Shown here: positions 41,374 through 49,560 of the stretch, piece after piece
Numbering within the stretch: the first letter of the stretch is position 1
How the letters are laid out: each line of letters begins with the position of its first letter
DNA from: Xylocopilactobacillus apis
GTDB lineage: Bacteria; Bacillota; Bacilli; Lactobacillales; Lactobacillaceae
DNA: 64,000 nucleotides
Reading direction: 5' to 3'
Assembly (NCBI RefSeq): GCF_033095965.1
Contig: NZ_AP026801.1
Location: 2,022,001 to 2,086,000, forward strand
Program-made: the position numbers and the translations under genes
The notes under the pieces: generated by a model
The model's database searches: none
Told to the model about the DNA's origin: nothing
What the model saw: only the letters and a program-made list of their open reading frames with translations

Positions 41374-41994
41374 TTATTTTATTTCTAATAAATCTTGGGG
41401 TTTTGTCAGCAGATAATCTGATTCTTGTAATTGTTCGTGCGCTCCCCAGCCAGCTAAGGCAAATTTTGCTCCTGCTTGATGAGCTGATTTAAGATCATAA
41501 GCTGTATCCCCGACGTAAAGAAATTGATCTGGTGAAATGTCCAATTTAGAAAGTGCAAATTTAATCGGAGCTGGATCAGGCTTATGTTTAGTCGTATCTG
41601 AAGCCGTCACAACTAATTCAAAATGATCGTTTAGCCCAAACGGAGTAAATTCATGCTCAAACTCATGTTTCGTCTGAGAAGTAACAATTCCAGTTCTTAT
41701 TTTTAAAGGGATCAATTCATTTAACATTTTTAAAATTCCTGGAAAAATTTGGTATTCATTTTGCCGCTTTATCGTTTTTTTCGTCCAGTTATCAGCAATT
41801 TTAGCTTTAATTTTAGGATCTTTAGTAAATTTATCTAACGCTCTTTCGCCAGGAATCCCTAACACAAAAGTTAAATCTTCAGTTTTCACTGTCAAATTCA
41901 AAACTTCCTTTAAAACTTGTTGTAAAGTTTCAGTAATTACTTTTTCAGTATCAATAATCGTGCCGTCTAGGTCAAAAAAAATTGCTTTTAACAT
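41374..41994 (-). CDS. HAD-family phosphatase (phosphoglycolate/PpaX-like)
   Basis: 206 residues from the ATG at 41994 with AAGGGGA upstream. FFDLDGTIIDTE motif I, TSQTKHEFEHEF motif II, KHKPDPAPI motif III, VGDTAYDLKSAHQAGA motif IV; helical cap at about 20-80. Substrate unknown; the DeoR partner suggests a sugar-phosphate. Starts one base after the DeoR stop. Confidence 0.85.
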   Translation of the reverse strand: MLKAIFFDLDGTIIDTEKVITETLQQVLKEVLNLTVKTEDLTFVLGIPGERALDKFTKDPKIKAKIADNWTKKTIKRQNEYQIFPGILKMLNELIPLKIRTGIVTSQTKHEFEHEFTPFGLNDHFELVVTASDTTKHKPDPAPIKFALSKLDISPDQFLYVGDTAYDLKSAHQAGAKFALAGWGAHEQLQESDYLLTKPQDLLEIK

Positions 41995-41995
41995 C

Positions 41996-42757
41996 TTAAT
42001 CCCCTTCAATAATCTCAACATTTTGTTCTTTTAATTCTGTCGATAAGTCTGCTGGTAAACTTTCATCCGTTATACAATAGTCAATTTGATCTAGTTTTAG
42101 CCCGATATAATTATGCTTAAGACCAATCCTAGAATGATCAATGACTAGTGCAATCTTTTCTGATTGTCTGCGAATTTGCTGTTTAAAAGTGATATCTTCC
42201 GGGTATGCGTAATAAACTCCATCAGCAGTTATTCCGGGAGCACTAATAAAAGACATATTAAAATTAAAGCCAAACATATCTTTTAATGCAGCCGAATCAG
42301 TGGTTGCTCTTCTATCACGAAGATAATAACCTCCCAATAGTCGCACCTGAGCTTTAGTTTTTCTTAAAAGTTGATCAGCAATATCAATCGAATTTGTAAC
42401 AACTGTAGTTTCTGGTTTTAGTTTAAGATACTCTGGAATTGCTTCTATAGTTGTCGAAATATCTAGGTATATTTGATCAGCATTTTTCAGCAAACTTGCT
42501 GCCTTTTTTCCTAATCTTCTTTTTAACGGCGCTGACTCTTTTTCTCTAGTCAAAAAATCATCTAATCTTTTAAATGTATGCGGAAGACTAATTCCTCCAT
42601 AATTTCGTTCTACTTGATCATTTTCCGCAAGTTTTACAATATCACGGCGTGCTGTATCACGAGATGCTCCCGTCAACTCCATGATTTCTTTCAAGGTTAA
42701 CGAATGATGATCTTTAAGTTTTTCCATCATTAATTCTAGTCGTTGGATTTGCTGCAT
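41996..42757 (-). CDS. DeoR-family transcriptional regulator
   Basis: 253 residues from the ATG at 42757, chosen by AGAGGA 6 nt upstream over an ATG at 42775. N-terminal helix-turn-helix LTLKEIMELTGASRDTARRDIVKL, then a DeoR C-terminal sugar-phosphate sensing domain (YLDISTTIEAIPEYL, TVVTNSIDIADQLL, DHSRIGLKHNY). Forms an operon with the HAD phosphatase. Confidence 0.9.
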   Translation of the reverse strand: MQQIQRLELMMEKLKDHHSLTLKEIMELTGASRDTARRDIVKLAENDQVERNYGGISLPHTFKRLDDFLTREKESAPLKRRLGKKAASLLKNADQIYLDISTTIEAIPEYLKLKPETTVVTNSIDIADQLLRKTKAQVRLLGGYYLRDRRATTDSAALKDMFGFNFNMSFISAPGITADGVYYAYPEDITFKQQIRRQSEKIALVIDHSRIGLKHNYIGLKLDQIDYCITDESLPADLSTELKEQNVEIIEGD

Positions 42758-42874
42758 AATTTCCTCTTTAAGCATATTTAAGTTAATTTAATTATAAACT
42801 TAAACTAGCTTAATAGTCAATTTTGTTTTAAAATATCCTTTCCCGTATAATGAACTGAAAATGGAGATAATTAG

Positions 42875-43494
42875 ATGAACAAAAAAATGTTTCTTGCATC
42901 AGCTTTTAGCGATGTTGCAGCACTTCTGCCTGACTTTGAGCCAAATCTTGTTGGCAAAAAAGTTACTTTTATTCCGACTGCCAGCAAGGCTGAATTTATT
43001 GGCTTTTTAGTCGGATTAGAAAAGCGTACTTTCAAAAAAATCGGACTCATCGTTGACGAATTAGACCTCGCAAAATCCTCAACTGAAGAAATTAGAACAA
43101 AAATTAACAATAATGATTTGATTTATATCAGTGGCGGCAACACATTTTATTTACTGCAGGAACTTAAACGCACTGGCGCCGATCAGATTATCATCGATGC
43201 CGTAAATTCAGGGAAACTTTACATTGGGGAATCAGCTGGATCAGTAATTACATCCCCAACATTGAATACATCAGCTTAATGGACAGCGTCAAAAAAGCGC
43301 CCGAATTAACTAATTTCGACGCTTTGAATTTAATCGATATTTATCCCTTACCGCACTATGAAAGCAGCCCGTTCAAGAAAGTTACAAAAAATATTGTGAA
43401 CGAATACTCTTCAAAGATTAACCTCAGAGCAATTACCAATCAGCAGGTAATTCTAGTTGAGGAAAACCAATTTACGATTCAATCTGCAAAATAA
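42875..43494 (+). pseudogene. pepE: Dipeptidase E (S51), frameshifted
   Basis: Frame 1 (42875-43279) has the N-terminal part to GESAGSVITSP, including the nucleophile Ser of GxSAG and ISGGNTFYLL. It then runs to a stop after TLNTSA. The other frame continues with NIEYISLMDSVKKAPEL and the His-containing PLPHYESSPFKK. A single missing A near 43258 explains it. As read, the product loses the catalytic His. A TATAAT and GGAG remain upstream. Sequencing error or recent inactivation cannot be told apart. Confidence 0.8.
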
Positions 43495-43495
43495 A

Positions 43496-43520
43496 AGGCA
43501 CCCCTAAAGGTGTCTCTTTT
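43496..43520. terminator. Terminator between pepE remnant and galE
   Basis: GGCACC / GGTGTC stem with loop CCTAAA and flanking A and T runs, between convergent genes. Confidence 0.6.
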
Positions 43521-44508
43521 AGTCTTTGTAGCCTTCTGGATGTTTTTGCACCCAATTCCAAGCACTCGCAATAATTTCATTAATATCATCATATTGAGGA
43601 GCCCAATGCAAAACGCTTCTAACCTTGCTGCTGTCAGCAACTAATGAATCTGGATCTCCACCACGTCTTGGAGCAGAAACAGCAGGAATCGGCTTACCAG
43701 TTACTTCTCTCGTTGCCTCAACAATCTCTTTAACTGAGTATCCTTTTTTCGATCCTAAATTAAACGCATCACTCTTGCCGCCGTTTCTAAGATATTCCAA
43801 TCCTAAATAATGAGCTTCAACTAAATCGACAACGTGAACGTAATCTCTAATATTAGTCCCATCCGGCGTATTGTAATCTTCTCCACAAATATCAACATGA
43901 TCTCGTTCACCAGTTGCTGCCTGCAAAACGAGTGGAATTAAATGGGATTCTGGTCGATGATCTTCACCAATGCTTCCGTCTGCTTTTGCTCCAGCAACGT
44001 TGAAATATCGAAAAGCAATCCAATTGATATCATAAGCAGGTCCATTCCAAGCCATCATCTGTTCCATCATAAGTTTGGTTAAACCATATGGATTGATTGG
44101 ATTTTTCGCTGAATCTTCCTTAATCGGAACCTCTTCAGGATTTCCATAAACAGCTGCGGAAGAAGAAAAGATTAATTTATTAGTGTGGTGCTTTGCCATG
44201 ACCTTAATTAAAGTAATGAGGCCACCTACATTATTATCAAAATAATCGTTTGGTTTTTTCAGCGATTCAGGAATCTGAATATAAGCACAAAAATGGAAAA
44301 CTGCTTCGACATCTTCTTCTGAAAACACGCGATTCATAAACTCTTCATCGCGCACATCTCCCTGATAGAACACCGCATTTTCATTAACTGCTGCTCGATG
44401 ACCACGGCTTAAATTATCAACAACGACAACTCTTTCATTTTTTTGAACTAATAGATCAACCATATGAGAGCCAATGTATCCGGCACCACCTAAAACTAAT
44501 AAACTCAT
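43519..44508 (-). CDS. galE: UDP-glucose 4-epimerase
   Basis: 329 residues. GGAGYIGSH NAD-binding loop, SSAAVYGNP with the catalytic Ser, YGLTKLMME (YxxxK), NYNTPDGTNIRDYVHV typical of GalE. Interconverts UDP-glucose and UDP-galactose for galactose use and envelope sugars. AGGAGG immediately upstream; follows the NUDIX gene by 9 nt. Confidence 0.95.
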   Translation of the reverse strand: MSLLVLGGAGYIGSHMVDLLVQKNERVVVVDNLSRGHRAAVNENAVFYQGDVRDEEFMNRVFSEEDVEAVFHFCAYIQIPESLKKPNDYFDNNVGGLITLIKVMAKHHTNKLIFSSSAAVYGNPEEVPIKEDSAKNPINPYGLTKLMMEQMMAWNGPAYDINWIAFRYFNVAGAKADGSIGEDHRPESHLIPLVLQAATGERDHVDICGEDYNTPDGTNIRDYVHVVDLVEAHYLGLEYLRNGGKSDAFNLGSKKGYSVKEIVEATREVTGKPIPAVSAPRRGGDPDSLVADSSKVRSVLHWAPQYDDINEIIASAWNWVQKHPEGYKD

Positions 44509-44517
44509 CTTTTCCTC

Positions 44518-45126
44518 CTAATCGATAACTAACGGTTTTATTTTAACATTAAACAAGTATTTTAACTGCTCTGAAGTGGTTCGATTCAAAGACAATGGCG
44601 GTAAATTATCCAAAGTAAAATATTTCACCTGATCGGTTTCATTATTTTCTTTAAAACTGCCGGACTCTGGCGTACAAGCAAAAATCATCTTATAAAACTG
44701 ATAAATCTGAGGAATATCTGGTCTTTTTTCCGTATCGTACAGCGCAATCAATCCATCAACTTTTACTTTTAAGCCGGTTTCTTCAAAGACCTCTTTCGCT
44801 GCATTTTCACTCGGACTATAACCGATATCTGCAAACCCGCCTGGCAGTGACCACAGTTGAGTAGCGTGATCTTGAACCAGTAATACTTCTTGACCCCGCC
44901 GAATAAAGGCACGTACCTCAGCTTTTGGAGTTGCATAACCTTGATCAAGTGCGACATATTTCTCAATTGTCGCAAGTGGTACTTCTGTGTTAGCGCTCAT
45001 TAGCAGCTCTACAATCTTTTTTATTTCTTCATAACGTTCAATATCAAACGGATCTTTTGCATACGCCAGCCCACTTTCAGCTAGTGCTAACATCCGTCGA
45101 TACTTTGCTAAATAATCTATCGTCAT
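44518..45126 (-). CDS. NUDIX hydrolase with N-terminal DUF4743-like helix region
   Basis: 202 residues. The NUDIX box is GGFADIGYSPSENAAKEVFEETG followed by the usual valine-rich strand; the 65-residue helical N-terminus (YLAKYRRMLALAESGLAYAKDPFDIERYEEI) is found in a group of Firmicute NUDIX enzymes acting on nucleotide sugars such as ADP-ribose. Upstream of galE in one operon. Substrate unproved. The DUF number is from memory. Confidence 0.8.
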   Translation of the reverse strand: MTIDYLAKYRRMLALAESGLAYAKDPFDIERYEEIKKIVELLMSANTEVPLATIEKYVALDQGYATPKAEVRAFIRRGQEVLLVQDHATQLWSLPGGFADIGYSPSENAAKEVFEETGLKVKVDGLIALYDTEKRPDIPQIYQFYKMIFACTPESGSFKENNETDQVKYFTLDNLPPLSLNRTTSEQLKYLFNVKIKPLVID

Positions 45127-45226
45127 AATCTGCCTCTTTTCTTAATTCATCATAAGACGAAAAATTTCATTTCTCCAGTTTTTCAAAGCAATTTTAGTAT
45201 TTTTTAATTTTGCTATAATAACATCC

Positions 45227-46000
45227 ATGCGTTCAGGAATTATTATTAATTTACAAGTGACTGGCAAGACTTTGGCTTATGCCGAAAATTTCTTGCCGCT
45301 ATATTGGGAAATGATTTTAAAAGCAGGAGATTTTGATTTTACATCTGCTGAAGATTCTTTAGCTGCTGCGATAGAAGTTAGTGACGTTGACTACATTTTA
45401 GAAAAAAACGAGTTCAGTGATGCTGGATTTCAAGATTTTCTGATCTGGCTCCGTAAATTTCCAGTCAATATTAAAATTTTAGGACTTAAAACAATGTTTT
45501 ATGAACAAAGATATGATATTGGCGACAACATTGCAGGAGACGAGGCATATTCAGGTAAACTTAGTAATCTTGATCTTTTGAATCAAATCATCGACTTTGG
45601 CTTTGAAGAACCACATAGTGAGCCTCACAATCTTGATGAATGCATCGCTCGTTTTGGGGTGGTTTCGATTGATTATCAAAAAGGCGACTATCTCAAGTTC
45701 AGCAAAATTGAAACTCCGCCTAAATATAAAGAGAAATTAAAATTGACTCGCTCAAAACGTAACGACACCTTTTTTAAGTTACTCCCCGCATTATTTGTTT
45801 TGATCCTCTGTGTGATATTTATCGTTCATATTGATGTTCATAATTTTCAAAATCATTTTTTAAAAAATCCCTTTGCGGGATCCTTTGTCGTCTTATTTTT
45901 GGCTGCGCTAACTATTGGCTCTTTTTCAATCATCACCCAGATTGTGCGGCTTTCTAGAGAAATTCATGAAATTAAAGTCGATCTTAAGAAGCTGAAATAA
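45227..46000 (+). CDS. Uncharacterised protein with two C-terminal membrane segments
   Basis: 257 residues, not recognised. The first 175 residues are soluble and acidic (FTSAEDSLAAAIEVSDVDYILE); two hydrophobic helices at about 185-202 and 215-240 are followed by a short charged coil (REIHEIKVDLKKL). There is no ribosome binding site: TATAAT at 45214-45219 lies only 7 nt before the ATG, so the mRNA may be leaderless. Its 3' end overlaps the DUF3021 gene tail-to-tail by 17 nt. Confidence 0.55.
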   Translation: MRSGIIINLQVTGKTLAYAENFLPLYWEMILKAGDFDFTSAEDSLAAAIEVSDVDYILEKNEFSDAGFQDFLIWLRKFPVNIKILGLKTMFYEQRYDIGDNIAGDEAYSGKLSNLDLLNQIIDFGFEEPHSEPHNLDECIARFGVVSIDYQKGDYLKFSKIETPPKYKEKLKLTRSKRNDTFFKLLPALFVLILCVIFIVHIDVHNFQNHFLKNPFAGSFVVLFLAALTIGSFSIITQIVRLSREIHEIKVDLKKLK

Positions 46001-46433
46001 CATCGTTTAACATTTTGATCTGACGTTTGGCACGCTCCATTTGCCACCACCAGATCAAGGCATAAATAATAACGAATTCAATGACTGCGCTAATAATTCC
46101 GCCTGCTGTGAAGGAAAACCAATCGGCAAAAATTGCCAGAGGCAAGAAAAAAACGATCGTAACTAAGAAATGAGTGAACGTTTGACGAGTAATGCTCCAA
46201 TTTTCTTGCTCAAAAATTAAATAGCTGGCTCCAAATAAGGCACCCATTAACGCCCAAATACCTGCTGAGACAGTAACTGCTATTAAATTTGAAGAAAATC
46301 TTGCATTGAATTGGGGTTTCGATGGTAAAAATTTACCACCTGAATTTACCCAAGAAAACAAAAGTGCAATTAAAAATCCGGCAGCTACTCCAACAATTGA
46401 TCCAATGAAAGAATATTTAAGTATTTTTTTCAT
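45984..46433 (-). CDS. DUF3021-family membrane protein
   Basis: 149 residues with four hydrophobic segments (FIGSIVGVAAGFLIALLF, VTVSAGIWALMGALFGASYL, FLVTIVFFLPLAIFADW, IISAVIEFVIIYALIWWW). DUF3021 proteins are the usual partners of single LytTR regulators and are thought to modulate them from the membrane. The ATG overlaps the LytTR stop (ATGA). Confidence 0.8.
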   Translation of the reverse strand: MKKILKYSFIGSIVGVAAGFLIALLFSWVNSGGKFLPSKPQFNARFSSNLIAVTVSAGIWALMGALFGASYLIFEQENWSITRQTFTHFLVTIVFFLPLAIFADWFSFTAGGIISAVIEFVIIYALIWWWQMERAKRQIKMLNDVISAS

Positions 46434-46873
46434 GAGAAGTACTCCTTTTTTATTTTTTGCATATAACGTCTTGAAGCGTAGGTAATTTTGCCATTTTTAA
46501 AATTAACCTGATAAATCCCATTCTTGGTCAGCGAAAAATTTGCAATTTGACTGATGTTGACAATTTCACTGCTTGAAATCTGCAGAAACAAGCGCTCAGA
46601 CAGTAAATGACGCAATTCATAGATCCGCTCTTTTACTTGAAAAGTTCCGCTAATCGTTTCACAGACAACATGTTTACCGAGAGTATGAACTCTGATAATC
46701 TGATAAATCGGAATAATTTTTTGCGCTCCTCGGTCTGATCCAGCTAGATTTTGTTCGTTGACAAACTCCCGGATTGCATCTGCGAGCACATGCAGTTCAA
46801 CGCTATCTTTTTGAGCATTCACACTAATAAAAGCCTCTTGGTAGGCCTCATTAATTTCAGTTTTGACTAACAT
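46430..46873 (-). CDS. LytTR-type transcriptional regulator
   Basis: 147 residues. N-terminal 45 residues are not a receiver domain; the LytTR DNA-binding domain spans about 45-145 (RVHTLGKHVVCET, LRHLLSERLFLQISSSEIVNIS, KNGKITYASRRYMQKIK). It forms the classic LytTR-DUF3021 pair, usually self-regulating. Two LytTR-box-like repeats lie upstream and its ribosome binding site is in a hairpin. Confidence 0.85.
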   Translation of the reverse strand: MLVKTEINEAYQEAFISVNAQKDSVELHVLADAIREFVNEQNLAGSDRGAQKIIPIYQIIRVHTLGKHVVCETISGTFQVKERIYELRHLLSERLFLQISSSEIVNISQIANFSLTKNGIYQVNFKNGKITYASRRYMQKIKKEYFS

Positions 46874-46877
46874 CTTA

Positions 46878-46903
46878 CCTCCTTTAAATCTAATTTAAAG
46901 GAG
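46878..46903 (-). promoter_or_regulatory. Hairpin sequestering the lytTR ribosome binding site
   Basis: On the minus strand CTCCTTTAAAT, loop TAG and ATTTAAAGGAG form a perfect 11-bp stem. The 3' arm carries the AAAGGAG of the regulator, 5 nt before its ATG; the 5' arm is an anti-SD. Folding would block translation initiation. Confidence 0.65.
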
Positions 46904-46929
46904 TTGGAAGTTAAAATAAAGTTCTACCG

Positions 46930-46949
46930 ATAAACGGTCGATGAACAGA
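46930..46949 (-). promoter_or_regulatory. Two LytTR-box-like direct repeats
   Basis: Minus-strand ACCGTTTAT (46930-46938) fits the LytTR consensus [TA][AC][CA]GTTN[AG][TG] at all nine positions, and TCTGTTCAT (46941-46949) at eight. They are 11 bp apart start to start, one helical turn, about 60 bp before the lytTR start codon. Confidence 0.5.
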
Positions 46950-46973
46950 GACAAGTGGTAAAATTTTTTCACT

Positions 46974-47876
46974 CTAAATACTAGCGCCACCACCACCAGA
47001 CGATCCTCCGCCGCCTGAGAAGCCTCCACCAGAAGAACTTCCCCCCGACGAGCCACCGCCAAAGAAACCGCCAGAAGAACTGCCTCCCGAATAACCGCTA
47101 CCGCCGCTGCTTTGATTAAACCATAAATAAATCAAAGGAATTAACCAGAGAATTTTAGAAATTCTCATTGACAGAATCAAAAACAAAATCGAAATCAAAA
47201 TAAGAACTACGTGACGTTTACGGTCATATTTAAACTTATCAAAGGCTATCAGAATTAGATAAACTAGTAGTAAAATTATCAGCAAAATAGCCTTTGAATT
47301 AATCCTATTTCTGGGTCTCGTTATCACCTTACTATCAGCTGTCTGATAGCCATTAGATCGGTCTACTACACCAGCAACAGCCTTAAAAACCTTCTGTAGT
47401 CCTTGATTAACTTTTTCATCATTTTCTGATTTTAGATTGCCTTTATTTTCATTAAGAATTTGGGCGGCAAGATTATCTGTCAGATCTCCTTCTAATCCGT
47501 AACCAACCTCAATTCTGACATTGCGTTTTCCGTTGTTAAGGGCATATAAAATCAAAACCCCGTTATCTTTACTTTTGCTTCCAATTTTCCATTTTTGAAA
47601 CAAGTCTGAAGCATAACTATCAATATCTTCATCCTCGGTAGAGGAAATCACTGCGACAACAATTTGAGGAGCATTTTTCTTATTCTGGTAATAAGAATTC
47701 TTTTGCTCCACTAATCCCTTTGTGGTTGTACTTAGAACATTAATTTGGTCATAGTAAAAAGTATCGGGAACATCAGGAAAATTAACTATCGCTACAACTT
47801 GATTGCTTCCAAAAAATAAACTAGTAAATACGATCAACAAGACGGTCAGGTACTTTTTATATCTATCTGTTCTCAT
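46974..47876 (-). CDS. TPM-domain (YgcG-like) membrane protein, copy 2
   Basis: 300 residues. Signal segment, then TPM domain at about 38-185 (FYYDQINVLSTTTKGLVEQK, IGSKSKDNGVLILYAL, RIEVGYGLEGDLTD), two membrane segments near 195-255, and a Ser/Gly-rich tail ending SSGGGGASI. TPM proteins are linked to phosphatase-like or photosystem-repair roles elsewhere; function here is unknown. Tandem with copy 1, 9 nt downstream. Confidence 0.8.
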   Translation of the reverse strand: MRTDRYKKYLTVLLIVFTSLFFGSNQVVAIVNFPDVPDTFYYDQINVLSTTTKGLVEQKNSYYQNKKNAPQIVVAVISSTEDEDIDSYASDLFQKWKIGSKSKDNGVLILYALNNGKRNVRIEVGYGLEGDLTDNLAAQILNENKGNLKSENDEKVNQGLQKVFKAVAGVVDRSNGYQTADSKVITRPRNRINSKAILLIILLLVYLILIAFDKFKYDRKRHVVLILISILFLILSMRISKILWLIPLIYLWFNQSSGGSGYSGGSSSGGFFGGGSSGGSSSGGGFSGGGGSSGGGGASI

Positions 47877-47885
47877 TTATTCACT

Positions 47886-48866
47886 CTATATACTAGCTCC
47901 GCCGCCACCAGACGATCCTCCGCCACCTGAGAAACCTCCACCAGAAGAACTGCTGCCGCCAGAATATCCTCCTCCGTTAGAAGATCTGCCTCTTCTTCTA
48001 ATGGGTTTTTGATTGAAATCAAATTCAAACACAAGATAAATCAACAAAACGATACTGATTTTTATCGCTTGCAGCATTAAAAAAAGCATGTATAGATATG
48101 AAAAAAACAAAAACCAGCTGTATCTGTTTTGTGTTTTTTGATCGACTGAAACAACTTGGCCTGGATGCCACTTTTGTTTTTTTCGCTCCAGCTGAACTTT
48201 GTGATGATAATCTCGGAATATCAAAAATGCCAAAATGATGTAGATGATGATTGAAACTTTAACAGCATTTTTCTTAAACTTGTTCAGATCTTTTTTAAAT
48301 TTCATCTGCTTAAGGTATGTTTCACCAGTCTTTCGATCTGAGGTCTGATACCCACTAGAATAATCAACAACCCCAGAAACAGCATTAAAAACATGCTGCA
48401 GACCGCGATTGACTTTTTCTTGAGAACTCGATTTTAAATCAGACTTATTATCTTTTAGAATTTTACCCGCCAAGGCATCAGTTAAATCGCCTTCTAAGCC
48501 ATAACCAACTTCAATTCGGACATTGCGCTTCCCCTGATTGACGGCATACAAAATCAATACTCCGTTATTCTTAGCTTTACTGCCAATCTTCCACTTTTGA
48601 AATAAATAAGACGCATAAACATCAATTCCTTCATCACCAGTAGAATTAACTGCAGCAACTATTACTTGCGGTGAATTTTTCTTCTTCATATAGTAAAGAT
48701 TTTTTTGTTCAACTAGGCTTTCGATATCTTGATCCAGCGTACCCGTTTCATCATAATAAAAAGTTCTCGGTGCATCCGGCAGAGATTCCGCGGCAAACAC
48801 TTTTTGAGCTCCAAAAACCAATGCCAAAAACAGCCCGAGTAATATCCAATATTTTTGCTTTTTCAT
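47886..48866 (-). CDS. TPM-domain (YgcG-like) membrane protein, copy 1
   Basis: 326 residues. Signal peptide with VFA-AES cleavage-like site; TPM domain with FYYDETGTLDQDIESLVEQK and RIEVGYGLEGDLTDALAG; two membrane segments; Ser/Gly tail identical at the end to copy 2. Central linker is longer and basic. First gene of the pair; AGGA ribosome binding site. Confidence 0.8.
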   Translation of the reverse strand: MKKQKYWILLGLFLALVFGAQKVFAAESLPDAPRTFYYDETGTLDQDIESLVEQKNLYYMKKKNSPQVIVAAVNSTGDEGIDVYASYLFQKWKIGSKAKNNGVLILYAVNQGKRNVRIEVGYGLEGDLTDALAGKILKDNKSDLKSSSQEKVNRGLQHVFNAVSGVVDYSSGYQTSDRKTGETYLKQMKFKKDLNKFKKNAVKVSIIIYIILAFLIFRDYHHKVQLERKKQKWHPGQVVSVDQKTQNRYSWFLFFSYLYMLFLMLQAIKISIVLLIYLVFEFDFNQKPIRRRGRSSNGGGYSGGSSSSGGGFSGGGGSSGGGGASI

Positions 48867-48937
48867 AATTGCTTTTTCCTATAATTTTAAGATATCACAA
48901 CATTAAGCAAGGTTATATTAAATTCTAAAGCAAAAAC

Positions 48938-48966
48938 TAAAAAGAGGCTTATATCACAGCCTCTAT
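48938..48966 (-). terminator. Terminator of the ClbS/DfsB gene
   Basis: AGAGGCT / AGCCTCT stem with T run on the minus strand, overlapping the gene's stop. Confidence 0.75.
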
Positions 48967-49496
48967 TTTTGAGATTTCAAATACTTTCTTATTTTCTTTA
49001 ACGCCCAGTCATAGTGACTGGAAGTACTCGATACAATGTAGGCTCCAAGAGTGTTATTGCCAGTCCATGGGAAAACACCTTTAGAAAAAAGTTCTTCATT
49101 GCTAAACGAATCAATCAGCTTCATTACTTTCTGGTGGGTATCTTTTAGATCTTCAAGAGCTTCATCGTAAGGAGTATTTTGGTGCTTCCTCCATAATTCA
49201 AGATTCATTTCACCATAGTTGCGCCAATTGTATCCGTCGGGCAAGAAATCTTTTGCAACGCCTTTTTGATTATTCTTCACCCAATTTAGCAATAGAACTT
49301 GCCACTCATACAAGTGAATTAGGACATCTCTGATATTTTGATCTCTTTTCCAGTGTGCCCCCTTTTCTTTCTCAAGATCAAAATGAAATTTGCCATTCTT
49401 TTCTTCTTCAGTTAAAGAATCGAGTAATTTGATTAATTTTTCAAAATTTTCAGTGCTGGCTGCAATTAAATCTTCTTTTGTTGTTGGTCTTGCCAT
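48963..49496 (-). CDS. ClbS/DfsB-family four-helix protein
   Basis: 177 residues. MARPTTKEDLIAASTENFEKL is the characteristic start of ClbS/DfsB (DUF1706) proteins; a His-containing helix (IRDVLIHLYEWQVLLLNW) and the final HYDWALKKIRKYL follow. ClbS is a cyclopropane hydrolase protecting colibactin makers; most homologues are uncharacterised. Divergent from a MerR/GyrI-like regulator whose operator lies in its promoter. Confidence 0.85.
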   Translation of the reverse strand: MARPTTKEDLIAASTENFEKLIKLLDSLTEEEKNGKFHFDLEKEKGAHWKRDQNIRDVLIHLYEWQVLLLNWVKNNQKGVAKDFLPDGYNWRNYGEMNLELWRKHQNTPYDEALEDLKDTHQKVMKLIDSFSNEELFSKGVFPWTGNNTLGAYIVSSTSSHYDWALKKIRKYLKSQK

Positions 49497-49520
49497 TTGT
49501 TAGGCCTCCTTTTTTATATT

Positions 49521-49551
49521 ATTATATAGACTAACCTTAGGTGAGAGTACA
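49521..49551 (-). promoter_or_regulatory. MerR-type promoter of the ClbS/DfsB gene
   Basis: TGTACT (49546-49551), 19-nt spacer, consensus TATAAT (49521-49526) on the minus strand. The spacer holds CTCACCTAAGGTTAG, a dyad with one mismatch per arm. The over-long spacer needs MerR-type DNA distortion for activity; the divergent regulator is the obvious candidate. Confidence 0.75.
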
Positions 49552-49560
49552 GGGGAATTT

